This document shows positions 1 to 7,730 of a stretch of DNA of 64,000 nucleotides, one piece after another. Location of the stretch: positions 310,001-374,000 of the forward strand of contig NZ_QFFY01000004.1 of assembly GCF_003131205.1 (NCBI RefSeq), written 5' to 3'. The notes under the pieces were generated by a model. It was not told the DNA's origin. It made no database searches and saw nothing but the letters and a program-made list of their open reading frames with translations. Positions within the stretch are counted from its first letter, which is position 1. Each line of letters begins with the position of its first letter. The DNA is from Occallatibacter savannae. Lineage in GTDB: Bacteria; Acidobacteriota; Terriglobia; Terriglobales; Acidobacteriaceae. Made by a program: the position numbers and the translations under genes.

Positions 1-365
1 TTCGAGATGCGCTTTTCGCCATAGAGAAAGAGTCCGAGAAAAGCGGATTCGAGAAAAAAGCTGAACACGCCTTCCATAGCGAGAGGCTGACCGATGACGC
101 CTCCGGAGAGTTGCGAGAAACGTGCCCAGTTGGTGCCGAACTCGAACTCCATCGGAATCCCGGTCACGACTCCGAAGACGAAGTTGATGCCGAAGATGCG
201 AGCCCAGAAGCGTGAAGCGCGATCCCACTCTTCGTTGTCTGTGCGGAGAGCGACTGTCTTCAGGACAACGATAAGCAGTCCCAGGCCCATGGTGAGTTGC
301 GGGAAGAGGTAGTGGAACGTAATAGTGAAGGCGAAATGAAGCCTGTGTATCAGCTCTGGTGTCAT
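1..365 (-). CDS. cydA: Cytochrome bd ubiquinol oxidase subunit I, N-terminal part (cut by window edge)
   Basis: The minus strand reads from an ATG at 365 to the window edge without a stop (121 residues). Subunit I of the bd-type quinol oxidase is an inner-membrane protein that carries haems b558, b595 and d and reduces oxygen at high affinity. The visible part matches CydA closely: HFAFTITFHYLFP near residues 10-22 with His18 in the place of the E. coli haem ligand His19, the stretch FGINFVFGVVTG at 58-69, MEFEFGTNW at 72-80, and LAMEGVFSFFLES at 96-108, where Glu98 and Glu106 match the proton-channel/haem glutamates Glu99 and Glu107 of E. coli. The rest of the gene and any cydB lie outside. 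A CRP/FNR-like palindrome sits 141 bp upstream. Confidence 0.93.
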   Translation of the reverse strand, partial: MTPELIHRLHFAFTITFHYLFPQLTMGLGLLIVVLKTVALRTDNEEWDRASRFWARIFGINFVFGVVTGIPMEFEFGTNWARFSQLSGGVIGQPLAMEGVFSFFLESAFLGLFLYGEKRIS

Positions 366-505
366 GCAGACTCCTGTTACGTGCGAAGGGAAAGAAGCCG
401 GCCACGTGCGACGGCTTAACGTGGCTGATCGGGAATGGCTTTACGATCAGCAGAATGTGTGGATTCGACAAGGCTGATTATCGGCGGCAGCAGGGTTATG
501 CCGAT

Positions 506-519
506 GTGATTTAAATCAC
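506..519. promoter_or_regulatory. CRP/FNR-family binding-site-like perfect palindrome
   Basis: GTGATTTAAATCAC is a perfect 14-bp palindrome, and with the preceding T it reads TGTGA-N6-TCACT, very close to the TGTGA-N6-TCACA half-site pair of the CRP/FNR superfamily. It lies between the divergent genes cydA (start 365) and hemG (start 635), where control of a high-affinity oxidase and of haem synthesis by an oxygen- or nitric-oxide-responsive FNR/DNR-type regulator would make sense. The regulator is not in the window, so the assignment rests on site shape and context. Confidence 0.5.
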
Positions 520-634
520 TTCATGGCGTGTCTGCAGGATTGATGCTGTACCTGAGGCAGGCGTCCGAAACCCTGGTCTTTAGGGTTGAAGTCGAGTGAA
601 GGTCTGCTGTGTTATCAAGAGACTGAGGTCGGCG

Positions 635-2116
635 ATGCGTGTAGCGATTATCGGAGGCGGAATTGCAGGGTTGGCAGCTGCCTATGAGCTCGAGAAAGCG
701 CGGAGTGCCGGTGCGGACATTGCGTACACGCTCTTCGAGTCGCGCGATCGGCTTGGAGGCTCACTCGCATCGGAGACCGCGAATGGAGTCGTGCTGGAGC
801 GCGGACCGGACTCATTCCTCAGCGAAAAGCCCGCGGGCGCAGAGTTGTGCCGCGAGCTTGGGCTCGGCGATCAGCTCGTTCCGTCGAATGATGCGAATCG
901 CAAGACGTACATCGTGGTGAAGAACAAGCTTGTTCCACTTCCCGATGGGCTGATGTTTCTGATTCCGACCAAGTTGGTTCCCACGGCGCTGACGAGTTTG
1001 TTTAGTCCGGCTACGAAGATCAAGATGGCTCTGGAGCTGCTGCATCCGCCGAGACCAAGCGAGAACGACGAATCTGTCGCGGCACTTGTGGAGAGACACT
1101 TCGGAAAGGAAGCGGTCGATCGGCTTGCGGATCCGCTGCTCTCCGGGATTTATGGCGGCGATGCAACACAGCTGAGTGCAAGGACCGTGCTGCCGAAGCT
1201 CGTCGAAATGGAAACGCAGTACGGATCCCTGACTCGAGGGATGCTTGCGGCACACAAACAGATGCGGGCTAAGATGGCAGCGATGCGCGCTGCCGCCGGC
1301 AACGGCACAGCCGGCCAGGGCAGCGCAAAACCAGCCGGTCCGCGATCGATCTTCACCTCGCTGAAAGGTGGCATGCAGCAGCTGGTGGACGCGCTGGAAG
1401 CACGCCTGAATCCGGAGTGGATTCGAAAGTCGGCAGCAGTTGCGGGTTTGTTGCGCGAAGATGATAGCTGGCGGTTGCAGACGAGTCTCGGAGAGGAACA
1501 GTATGATGCCGTGATTCTGGCTTCGCAGGCGTTCGCGGCCGGAAAGCTTTTGGCGACGACGGATGCTGCGCTGGCAGATGAACTCTGCGGGATTCCTTAC
1601 TCTTCGTCGATCACAGTGAACCTCGTATTTGATGAGTCGCAGCTTGGGCCGTTGCCGGATGGGTTTGGATTCCTGGTTCCGGCGGTGGAAGGGCGCGCGA
1701 TGCTGGCGTGCACGTTTGTGCATCGCAAGTTTGCTGGGCGAACTCCGACGGGTAAGGCGGTGCTGCGAGCCTTTCTCGGAGGAGCGAAGAATGAAGCGCT
1801 GCTCGATCAGAGCGATGATGTACTGATCGCGACGGTGAGACGCGAGCTGAGTGAAATTCTCGGAACGCGCATCGTTGGTCCGCATATTCCGGCGGAGGCA
1901 ACGCAGGTTTCTCGGTGGCGCCGGGCGATGGCGCAGTATGCAGTTGGCCACCAGGAGCGAATGAAGCGCGTTAAGAAGCGAGTGGCTGCGCTGCCAGGGT
2001 TACGATTGGCCGGGAATGCTTACGAAGGCATCGGCATTCCAGATTGCATTCGCACCGGGCGGAATGCGGCGAAAGAGCTCGTTGCGGAGAGACAGCTATC
2101 AGCTACTCGCTCCTAG
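635..2116 (+). CDS. hemG: Protoporphyrinogen/coproporphyrinogen oxidase (FAD-dependent, HemY type)
   Basis: This 493-residue FAD enzyme oxidises protoporphyrinogen IX (or coproporphyrinogen III in the coproporphyrin-dependent branch) late in haem synthesis. The N-terminus has the Rossmann dinucleotide motif GGGIAGL at 7-13, followed by the family signature ERGPDSFL. The C-terminus has the typical second FAD signature GNAYEGIGIPDC followed by IRTGRNAAKEL. The ATG at 635 places the Rossmann motif at the very start, as usual for the family; a GTG at 596 would add 13 residues unlike the family. The class is often called HemY or, in Bacillus, HemG. The sequence does not decide which porphyrinogen is the substrate. 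It is divergent from cydA across a CRP/FNR-like site, which would couple haem supply to a haem-rich oxidase. Confidence 0.92.
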   Translation: MRVAIIGGGIAGLAAAYELEKARSAGADIAYTLFESRDRLGGSLASETANGVVLERGPDSFLSEKPAGAELCRELGLGDQLVPSNDANRKTYIVVKNKLVPLPDGLMFLIPTKLVPTALTSLFSPATKIKMALELLHPPRPSENDESVAALVERHFGKEAVDRLADPLLSGIYGGDATQLSARTVLPKLVEMETQYGSLTRGMLAAHKQMRAKMAAMRAAAGNGTAGQGSAKPAGPRSIFTSLKGGMQQLVDALEARLNPEWIRKSAAVAGLLREDDSWRLQTSLGEEQYDAVILASQAFAAGKLLATTDAALADELCGIPYSSSITVNLVFDESQLGPLPDGFGFLVPAVEGRAMLACTFVHRKFAGRTPTGKAVLRAFLGGAKNEALLDQSDDVLIATVRRELSEILGTRIVGPHIPAEATQVSRWRRAMAQYAVGHQERMKRVKKRVAALPGLRLAGNAYEGIGIPDCIRTGRNAAKELVAERQLSATRS

Positions 2117-2138
2117 CTTGTATCAGAGTTGCCAGTCT

Positions 2139-2870
2139 TCAGTTCTCAGTCTTCAGTGTCTCAGCGGACCTGTTGCTCGCCATCCGTTCTCGCAATGTCA
2201 TGGTTAAAATGCGGATGTAGCCGGCCCGCGTTTGAGGGCGGACGAGAAATCGAGCGGTGACGACGCCGAAGAGGAAGCCGCCGATGTGGGCCAGGTAGGC
2301 TACGCCACCGGTATGCACGGTGGCGACGCTGCCGAAGTTGAGGATCTGCATCAGGAACCAGAAGCCGATGAGGAGTACGGCCGGGATAAATGTTATGCGG
2401 ACGAAGATCAGGAAGAAGATCACCGTCTTGATGCGGTCGCGCGGGTAGGTGACAAGAAATGCGCCCATGACTGCTGCGATGGCTCCGCTGGCTCCGAGGC
2501 AGGGAACGCGCGCGAAGGGGTCGCCGAGGATCTGGCACATCATGGCGACGACGCCACCGGTGAGATAGAAGAAGATGAAGCGACCGGTGCCCATGGCGTC
2601 TTCTATCTCGCGGCCGAAGGCCCAGAGGTAGATCATGTTGCCGATGATGTGCATCCAGCCGGCGTGCATGAACATCGAGGTAAGGATCGTGATCCAGCTG
2701 GAGCCGTGCACGATCCGGTAGGGAACGACCGACCAGACCCAGACGAAGCGGTCGCCATAGGCCAGTTCTTTCAAGAACACATACGCGTTCAGGATGATGA
2801 TGCCGAGCGTGGCGACGGCGAAGCGCCGCAGAGGACGCGAGGCGTCGCCCAGAGGTATGAAGCCACCCAC
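2139..2870 (-). CDS. Rhomboid-family intramembrane serine protease
   Basis: The 243-residue product is a polytopic membrane protein of the rhomboid family, which cuts substrate transmembrane helices inside the membrane. It has the serine motif GASGA with the catalytic Ser at 128 and the partner His195 in AHIGGFLFG. The first catalytic-loop motif is FMHAGWMHIIGNMIYLW at 67-83, with His74 and Asn78 in the oxyanion region. About six hydrophobic segments can be seen. The GTG start directly abuts the TAA stop of the upstream ferritin/VIT1 gene, so the two are almost certainly co-transcribed and probably translationally coupled. No substrate can be read from the context. Confidence 0.9.
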   Translation of the reverse strand: MGGFIPLGDASRPLRRFAVATLGIIILNAYVFLKELAYGDRFVWVWSVVPYRIVHGSSWITILTSMFMHAGWMHIIGNMIYLWAFGREIEDAMGTGRFIFFYLTGGVVAMMCQILGDPFARVPCLGASGAIAAVMGAFLVTYPRDRIKTVIFFLIFVRITFIPAVLLIGFWFLMQILNFGSVATVHTGGVAYLAHIGGFLFGVVTARFLVRPQTRAGYIRILTMTLRERMASNRSAETLKTEN

Positions 2871-4076
2871 TTACATTCCGCCTTTGCCGAGAAGAATTCC
2901 GATGCCGTAGGTGACGGCGCCTTCGACTGCGCCGACGATGGTCATTTCGAGACCGGAGGACCACCAGGAGCGGATGGTGATGAGGCTCTTGGCCGCGCCG
3001 ACTGCGAAGTGGGCGATGAGAGAGACGACGGCAGCCGCGATCACGGCCGGAACTCCGCTCAGGAAGAAGAAGGGAATGATCGGGATGAGAGCGCCGATGG
3101 CTGTTGAGATTGCTCCGGATGTCGCGGAGACCATCGGGTTGGAAAGAGCTTCTTCGGAGCTGCCGAGGCGCTCGCTGGCGAGGGCGCGCAGCATCTGTTC
3201 CGGGTCGCTCGAGATGTGGTTGACCATGTGGTCGGCGTCGGCTTCGGGCAGGCCTTTGACCTGGTAGTAGAGCGAGAGGAGCTCGCGGGCCTCGGGGCCG
3301 TTCATCTGAATGGCCTCGCGTTCGCGGGCGATCTCGGCATGGTAAATTTCGCGCTCGCTTTTGGCGGCGAGGTAAGCGCCGGATCCCATGGAGAGGGCGG
3401 AAGCGATCATGCCGGAGAGGCCGGCGAGGAGCACGTATTTGCTGTCGCCAGCGGTGGCGCCGGAGACACCGGAGACGATGCCGAAGATCGCGCCGAGGCC
3501 GTCGTTTACGCCGTAGATGGCGTCGCCGATCCAGGCACCGGGCTGCTTGCGACCCTGATTGCGCTTGGCGAGGAGTTCTTCGAGGACGGCTTTGGGGTCA
3601 ACTTTCGGAGCGCCTGCGGGAGCCTGATAGTGGCCGCGGAGGAGAGAGCCGAGCTCGCGGTGATGATCCTTCTCGTCTTCGATGACATGTTCGAGGATGG
3701 CGATGGAGCCTTCGTCGCCGAGTTCCTTGAGCTGAGCGCCGTATTTGGCGACGTCGCGGCTCTCTTCGATCTCGAGGCGGCGAAGGGCCATGCGGACGCC
3801 GCCGGCGCGGCTGGCGAGGGAGTCGGCTTCGCCGCCGGGCGTTCCTTTGTAGGTGGGCTCGGGGCCACCGAGCTCGATGATGCGGCCTTTCCAGAGAGCG
3901 GCGTGTTCCCACTCGGCGGAGGCGAGGTGGCGGAGGACCTGAGCGCGGACGGGCTCGGTGTCGCGGTCTGCGAGAGCGTTGTAGGTGTGAAAACCTTCCA
4001 TCTCGGCCTGCCAGTTGGCCTCGAGGGCAGCAAGAACCTTCTTTAGCTTGGCGCTGCTCAAAGTGCTGGTGGGCAC
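2871..4076 (-). CDS. Ferritin-like (erythrin) domain fused to VIT1/CCC1-type iron/manganese transporter
   Basis: The 401-residue protein joins an N-terminal ferritin-like four-helix domain (about 1-150) to a C-terminal VIT1 membrane domain (about 175-401). ExxH-type iron ligands are visible in EMEGFHTY, EWEHAAL and EEKDHHREL. The membrane part has the family sequence DAIYGVNDGLGAIFGIVSGV and a cytosolic metal-binding helical segment rich in Glu and Met (AEIAREREAIQMNGPEA). This is the arrangement of membrane-bound ferritin MbfA, an iron exporter in alphaproteobacteria, so export or detoxification of iron or manganese is the likely role. The GTG at 4076 is chosen because AAGGAG lies 5 bp upstream (4082-4087); the open frame continues to 4340 without a family-like sequence. 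A rhomboid gene follows immediately. Confidence 0.85.
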   Translation of the reverse strand: MPTSTLSSAKLKKVLAALEANWQAEMEGFHTYNALADRDTEPVRAQVLRHLASAEWEHAALWKGRIIELGGPEPTYKGTPGGEADSLASRAGGVRMALRRLEIEESRDVAKYGAQLKELGDEGSIAILEHVIEDEKDHHRELGSLLRGHYQAPAGAPKVDPKAVLEELLAKRNQGRKQPGAWIGDAIYGVNDGLGAIFGIVSGVSGATAGDSKYVLLAGLSGMIASALSMGSGAYLAAKSEREIYHAEIAREREAIQMNGPEARELLSLYYQVKGLPEADADHMVNHISSDPEQMLRALASERLGSSEEALSNPMVSATSGAISTAIGALIPIIPFFFLSGVPAVIAAAVVSLIAHFAVGAAKSLITIRSWWSSGLEMTIVGAVEGAVTYGIGILLGKGGM

Positions 4077-4178
4077 GGCGACTCCTTGGGTCTTTCTTTT
4101 GAGAATACGGCATTTCGAGTCGAAAACAGAGGCTCCGGGTTGCTGCAGGCGGGCGACGTGAGAGCGAGGCCGAAAACG

Positions 4179-4206
4179 GGAAAACGTATGCTGCGAAAAC
4201 GTTTTG
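4179..4206. promoter_or_regulatory. Pair of LacI/GalR-type operator-like sites
   Basis: Two similar motifs lie close together: GAAAACGTATG around 4181-4190 and the palindrome AAAACGTTTT at 4196-4205, each centred on a CG as in LacI-family (CcpA/GalR-like) operators. They lie about 200 bp upstream of the sugar transporter and 105-130 bp upstream of the divergent ferritin/VIT1 gene. A TATAGT -10-like hexamer occurs at 4249-4254. Control of the sugar transporter by a LacI-type repressor is an inference; no such regulator is in the window. Confidence 0.4.
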
Positions 4207-4402
4207 GGAGCGGGCGGAGGCGTCACTTCCCCAACGCGGGGTTTTCCGTATAGTGTGGTGTGCAGCAATTTGCCGGGAAACCGGAGGTTCAGAGCAATCC
4301 CAGCGAAACCAAGCTGGTTCCAAGTAAGCGCCAGGGACAAAGGCGCGCCACACCACTCTTACCGGGTGAACTTTTTTCAGGAAGCAAGGGAGCAAACAAC
4401 GT

Positions 4403-5704
4403 ATGGCAACTCGATCGACGCCGGCAACGGCAGCAACGACGCCGAACTACACCGGGCCATTCATTACGGTTACCGCGCTTTACTTCATATTCGGATTCAT
4501 CACGAATCTGAACATGCAGTTGGTTCCTCACCTGCGATCGGTATTCGATTTGCCATGGTTCCAGGCGGCATTGGCTAATGGCGCATTCTTCACTGCGTAC
4601 TTCGTGGTTTCATCCCCTACTTCGAAGCTCATCGAGTCAATTGGCTACAAGAGAACTATGGTTGTGTCCCTCTTCGTACAGGTTGCCGGGGCGCTCCTAT
4701 TTCTACCCGCCGCGAGCATTCCAAATTTCTGGTTGTTTTTGACTGCCGTCTTCATTGTCGGCTCGGGTGTCGCAATGCTTCAGACGTCGGCTAATCCCTA
4801 CGTCTCTGCGTTGGGACCTGAGTCGAGCGCACCCGTAAGGCAGAATCTTGCGCAAGCGTTCAATTCAATTGGCGGAATGATCGCGCCGCTTGTTGCGGGA
4901 GCGCTAATTCTCAAGCACAAAGTGGTGTTGGATGCCGCTACTCTGGCCACCAAATCCGCACAGGAGCAGCTTGCTTACAAGATCAGTATCGCCAGTACAG
5001 TGCGAATGCCTTATCTTGCCATCGCAGCAGCACTAGTGTTGCTGGGAGTCGCTGTTTCGTTTGCACATCTCCCAACCATAAAAAACACTCAGGAATTCCG
5101 GCCGACAAAAGAAGGCATTGGCCTCCTTGATCAAAGCATCTGGAGCTATCGTCACACCGTTCTGGCAACTCTAGGGATCTTCTTCTACGTTGGAGTGGAA
5201 GTCGGCTTAGCTCAGTTCATGGTTGGCTACTTTGGGCTTCCTGAAATCGGCGCAATGACAGCCGCCGCAGCCGCTGCCTTCACGTTTTACTACTGGCTTG
5301 GTGCGCTCATTGGAAGGCTTCTCGGATCGTGGATGCTGACCAAGATCAATGCAGGAAGACTTTTGGGCATCTTCGGGCTCATGAATGTCTTGTGCGTTGC
5401 TTTCTCCATTAGTACAAAGGGGAACGCGGCCATATACAGTTTGGTGCTCTGTGGTTTCTTTAACTCCATCATGTTCCCAAATATTTTTGCCCTAGGGATT
5501 ACAGGACTGGGACCGATGACGAGCAAAGGATCAGGTCTCATCATGACTGCGGTTGTTGGAGGAGCCGTGATTCCCGTTTTGCTGGGTAAGTTGGTCGACA
5601 ACTTCGGATTCAGACCTGCCGCAATACTCCCGATCATCTGTTACCTGTTCATTGCGTACTACGGGTTTGTGGGGCATAAGCCGTCGAGGACGGTGACGGC
5701 GTAG
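4403..5704 (+). CDS. Sugar:proton symporter of the FucP/GluP MFS family
   Basis: The 433-residue protein has about 12 hydrophobic segments and the features of the FHS subfamily of MFS sugar transporters, to which FucP (fucose) and GluP (glucose/galactose) belong. These include the opening FITVTALYFIFGFITNLN, the first-loop region SKLIESIGYKRTM between helices 2 and 3, and TSANPYVSALGP followed by LAQAFNSIGGMIAP in the middle. The substrate (fucose, glucose, galactose or another hexose) cannot be decided from sequence. The ATG at 4403 gives a normal N-terminus. Base usage looks less G-biased than in neighbouring genes, which may point to transfer. LacI-like operator motifs upstream and a likely terminator downstream suggest a single-gene unit. 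Confidence 0.85.
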   Translation: MATRSTPATAATTPNYTGPFITVTALYFIFGFITNLNMQLVPHLRSVFDLPWFQAALANGAFFTAYFVVSSPTSKLIESIGYKRTMVVSLFVQVAGALLFLPAASIPNFWLFLTAVFIVGSGVAMLQTSANPYVSALGPESSAPVRQNLAQAFNSIGGMIAPLVAGALILKHKVVLDAATLATKSAQEQLAYKISIASTVRMPYLAIAAALVLLGVAVSFAHLPTIKNTQEFRPTKEGIGLLDQSIWSYRHTVLATLGIFFYVGVEVGLAQFMVGYFGLPEIGAMTAAAAAAFTFYYWLGALIGRLLGSWMLTKINAGRLLGIFGLMNVLCVAFSISTKGNAAIYSLVLCGFFNSIMFPNIFALGITGLGPMTSKGSGLIMTAVVGGAVIPVLLGKLVDNFGFRPAAILPIICYLFIAYYGFVGHKPSRTVTA

Positions 5705-5742
5705 CTGTTTCCCTTTCACCCAGTTTTGGTGGTTGATCTTCT

Positions 5743-5779
5743 CCCTGGTCCCCAAATGCGAGGGACCAGGGGCATCCGG
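5743..5779. repeat. GGGGCACCC hairpin repeat, GGTCCC stem type
   Basis: Arms CCCTGGTCCC (5743-5752) and GGGACCAGGG (5762-5771) are fully complementary, with a loop of AAATGCGA type, and are followed by the tail GGCATCCGG, a variant of the constant GGGGCACCC. It is one of about 18 copies of the family in this window. Confidence 0.85.
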
Positions 5780-5798
5780 CAAGGACACCGGACTTACT

Positions 5799-5836
5799 GA
5801 ATGCCTTTCGGCTTGTGCCGGAGGGCATTCGCTTTT
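5799..5836 (+). terminator. Probable intrinsic terminator of the sugar transporter gene
   Basis: GAATGCC (5799-5805) pairs with GGCATTC (5824-5830). CGGC-TTGT-GCCG pairs inside it, and GCTTTT follows. It lies 95 bp after the transporter stop on the plus strand. Confidence 0.45.
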
Positions 5837-6355
5837 GCGGGCGGGTACCCCACCCCCATGTCCGGAAATTGTTTTTGGGGGTCTTTCTCTTAAGTTCCTG
5901 GAACTGCATGGGCTTAGGTCCAGATCTTTGCATAGCTGCTGCCGTGTTCCAGATCACCTGACTGATCGTGAGGGGATCGGTGCTGCTTAAGGTGGTTTCT
6001 CATCGTTCGTTGACTCTCCCCGGTCTGCGCGACTGCCCGTCCCACTCAACGCGCGAAGAGGCTGCGCGATGAATGGGGCATAGCTCCTTGTGAGACCTTC
6101 CCGGTCCCCAAAGGTGAGGGACACTTCGGCTTCGCTCAGTGCAGGCTCGGGGGCACCCGGCACGGTCCGCGTTTACCTGTGTTCCTCACTTCAATTCCAT
6201 TGTGCCGAAATGAGGGGTAATTGACTGCAAAACGAGAGCGAGGAAATTTGCGAGTGGAATGAGCGGTTTGCGGAGCGGCGCTTTTCGAGAGGGCTTGTGT
6301 ACCGCAATGTGGTTTGGACCGTATGGTACCCTCGCAGCAGGAGAGGGCTCTACTC
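5837..6355. other. Intergenic region without a recognised gene
   Basis: Apart from one hairpin repeat with a nested element (6100-6160), this stretch between the transporter and the cysteine desulfurase shows no reading frame with family-like sequence and no RNA gene that I recognise. The desulfurase promoter must lie in its last part. Confidence 0.5.
6100..6160. repeat. GGGGCACCC hairpin repeat interrupted by a nested CTTCGGC..GCTCA element
   Basis: The left arm CCCGGTCCC is followed by the usual loop and by GGGAC. The right arm is then split by about 25 bp (6123-6147; CTTCGGCTTCGCTCAG is its core) before CGGGGGCACCC restores the arm and tail. Nearly the same inserted sequence splits other copies at 56031-56054 and 56226-56249. 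Confidence 0.8.
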
Positions 6356-7549
6356 ATGTCTGCAGGAACGTTCCAGAACGGCCGTATCTATATGGATGCC
6401 AATGCTACGACTCCGCTTTTGCCGGAGGTAGTGGAGGCGATGCGGCCCTATTGGACGGAGCAGTTTGGGAATGCGTCCTCGATCCATCTGGACGGGCAGA
6501 CGGCGAGGACGGCGATCGACCGGGCTCGGGAGACGCTGGCGGAGTTCTTCAACTGCCATGATGCCGAGGTGGTGTTCAACTCGGGGGGCACGGAGGGCGA
6601 TAACACGGCCTTATTCGGGTTGCTGCATCCGGGCGACCACCTGATTACGACCTCAATTGAGCACTCGGCGGTGCTGCAGGCGGCGAAGAAGCTGGAGCGG
6701 TTTGGGGTGACGACGACCTTTGTTGCGCCGCAGCCGAGCGGTCTGATTGAGCCGATGGACATCCTGCGGGCGATCCGGCCGGAGACGCGGCTGATCAGTG
6801 TGATGCTGGCGAACAACGAGACAGGCGTGGTGCAGCCGGTGGCGGAGATTGGCAAGATTGCGGCGGATACGGGAGCCTTCTTCCATATCGATGCGGTGCA
6901 GGGCGCGGGCAAGGTGAAGTTCGATGTGCGCAAGTGGGGTGCTCACCTTGTCTCGATCAGCGGACATAAAGTTCATGGGCCGAAGGGCGTAGGCGCGATG
7001 TTTGTGCGCAAGGGAACGCCGGTGGATGCGCTGATTGTGGGCGGAAGCCACGAGCGGCGGCGGCGCGCGGGAACAGAGAATGTGCCGGGAATTGTGGGGC
7101 TGGCGAAGGCAATTGAGATCGCGATGCACAGCGTGGAAGACGGCACGATGACGCGGCTGGCGGGATTGCGGGACAAACTCGAGGCCGGTGTTCTGGCGCT
7201 GCCGGGGACGGGTCTGAATGGAGCGCTGGTGGATGGTAAGGCGGCTCCGCGGGTGGCGAATACGACGAATATCTGGTTCGACAACCTGGAGGGCGAGGGG
7301 CTGGTGATCGCGCTCGACCTGAAGGGGATTGCGGTTTCGGGCGGGTCGGCGTGCCACTCGGGCGCGACGGAGCCGAGCCACGTGCTGATGGCCATGGGGC
7401 TCAACAAGCATCGGGCGGGTGCGAGCCTGCGGTTCAGTTTGCTGAAGTCGGTGACGGAGGCGCAGGTGGACCGGGTGCTTGCGGTTCTGCCGGAGGCGGT
7501 GCAGAATTTGCGGGCGCTGGCGCCGGTGAGTGCGGGGACGCTTGCTTAG
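6356..7549 (+). CDS. Cysteine desulfurase (NifS/IscS class, PLP-dependent)
   Basis: The 397-residue enzyme takes sulfur from L-cysteine and carries it as a persulfide, for Fe-S clusters or for tRNA thiolation. The PLP lysine is Lys205 in SISGHKVHGPKG, with DANATTPLLPEV at the N-terminus. The persulfide cysteine is Cys333 in GGSACHSGATEPSHVL, and the loop around it has the length typical of the NifS/IscS-like group. The ATG at 6356 is preferred because AGGAGAG lies about 11 bp upstream and the family sequence begins at once; a TTG at 6314 would add an unlike extension. The next gene on the same strand is mnmA, so a role as sulfur donor for 2-thiouridine in tRNA is likely. Confidence 0.93.
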   Translation: MSAGTFQNGRIYMDANATTPLLPEVVEAMRPYWTEQFGNASSIHLDGQTARTAIDRARETLAEFFNCHDAEVVFNSGGTEGDNTALFGLLHPGDHLITTSIEHSAVLQAAKKLERFGVTTTFVAPQPSGLIEPMDILRAIRPETRLISVMLANNETGVVQPVAEIGKIAADTGAFFHIDAVQGAGKVKFDVRKWGAHLVSISGHKVHGPKGVGAMFVRKGTPVDALIVGGSHERRRRAGTENVPGIVGLAKAIEIAMHSVEDGTMTRLAGLRDKLEAGVLALPGTGLNGALVDGKAAPRVANTTNIWFDNLEGEGLVIALDLKGIAVSGGSACHSGATEPSHVLMAMGLNKHRAGASLRFSLLKSVTEAQVDRVLAVLPEAVQNLRALAPVSAGTLA

Positions 7550-7581
7550 CGGCGCTTCGCGCCTGTTAGCGGAGTTAGGAA

Positions 7582-7652
7582 AAGCAGATCCTTCGCTTAC
7601 CACCCCCGGGCTCGAAAAAACGCCCGGGGCCCCTTGCGCTCAGGATGACAGC
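7582..7652. repeat. AGCAGATCCTTCGCTTACC..GATGACAGC repeat, copy 1
   Basis: This element of about 70 bp has conserved ends (AGCAGATCCTTCGCTTACC and TGCGCTCAGGATGACAGC) around an internal hairpin, CCCCCGGGC..GCCCGGGG. A second copy with a different but still paired stem lies at 23346-23417. GCGCTCAGGATGACAGC occurs again just downstream (about 7671-7687), so the 3' end is partly duplicated. Confidence 0.8.
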
Positions 7653-7730
7653 GCTGTTGATTAAGTAGGAGCGCTCAGGATGACAGCCTCTTTTGAGAAT
7701 CACGAATCGTAAAAACAGAGAACCTTCTTT

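Noticed and set aside
812..1951. Minus-strand frame of 379 codons opposite hemG
   Set aside because: Arg/Gln/His-rich shadow translation without motifs; the plus-strand frame has intact FAD signatures.
2232..3107. Long plus-strand frame of 291 codons opposite the rhomboid and VIT1 genes
   Set aside because: Its Asp/Glu/Gly-rich translation has no family resemblance, and it is antisense to two genes with clear motifs; long shadow frames are expected in GC-rich DNA.
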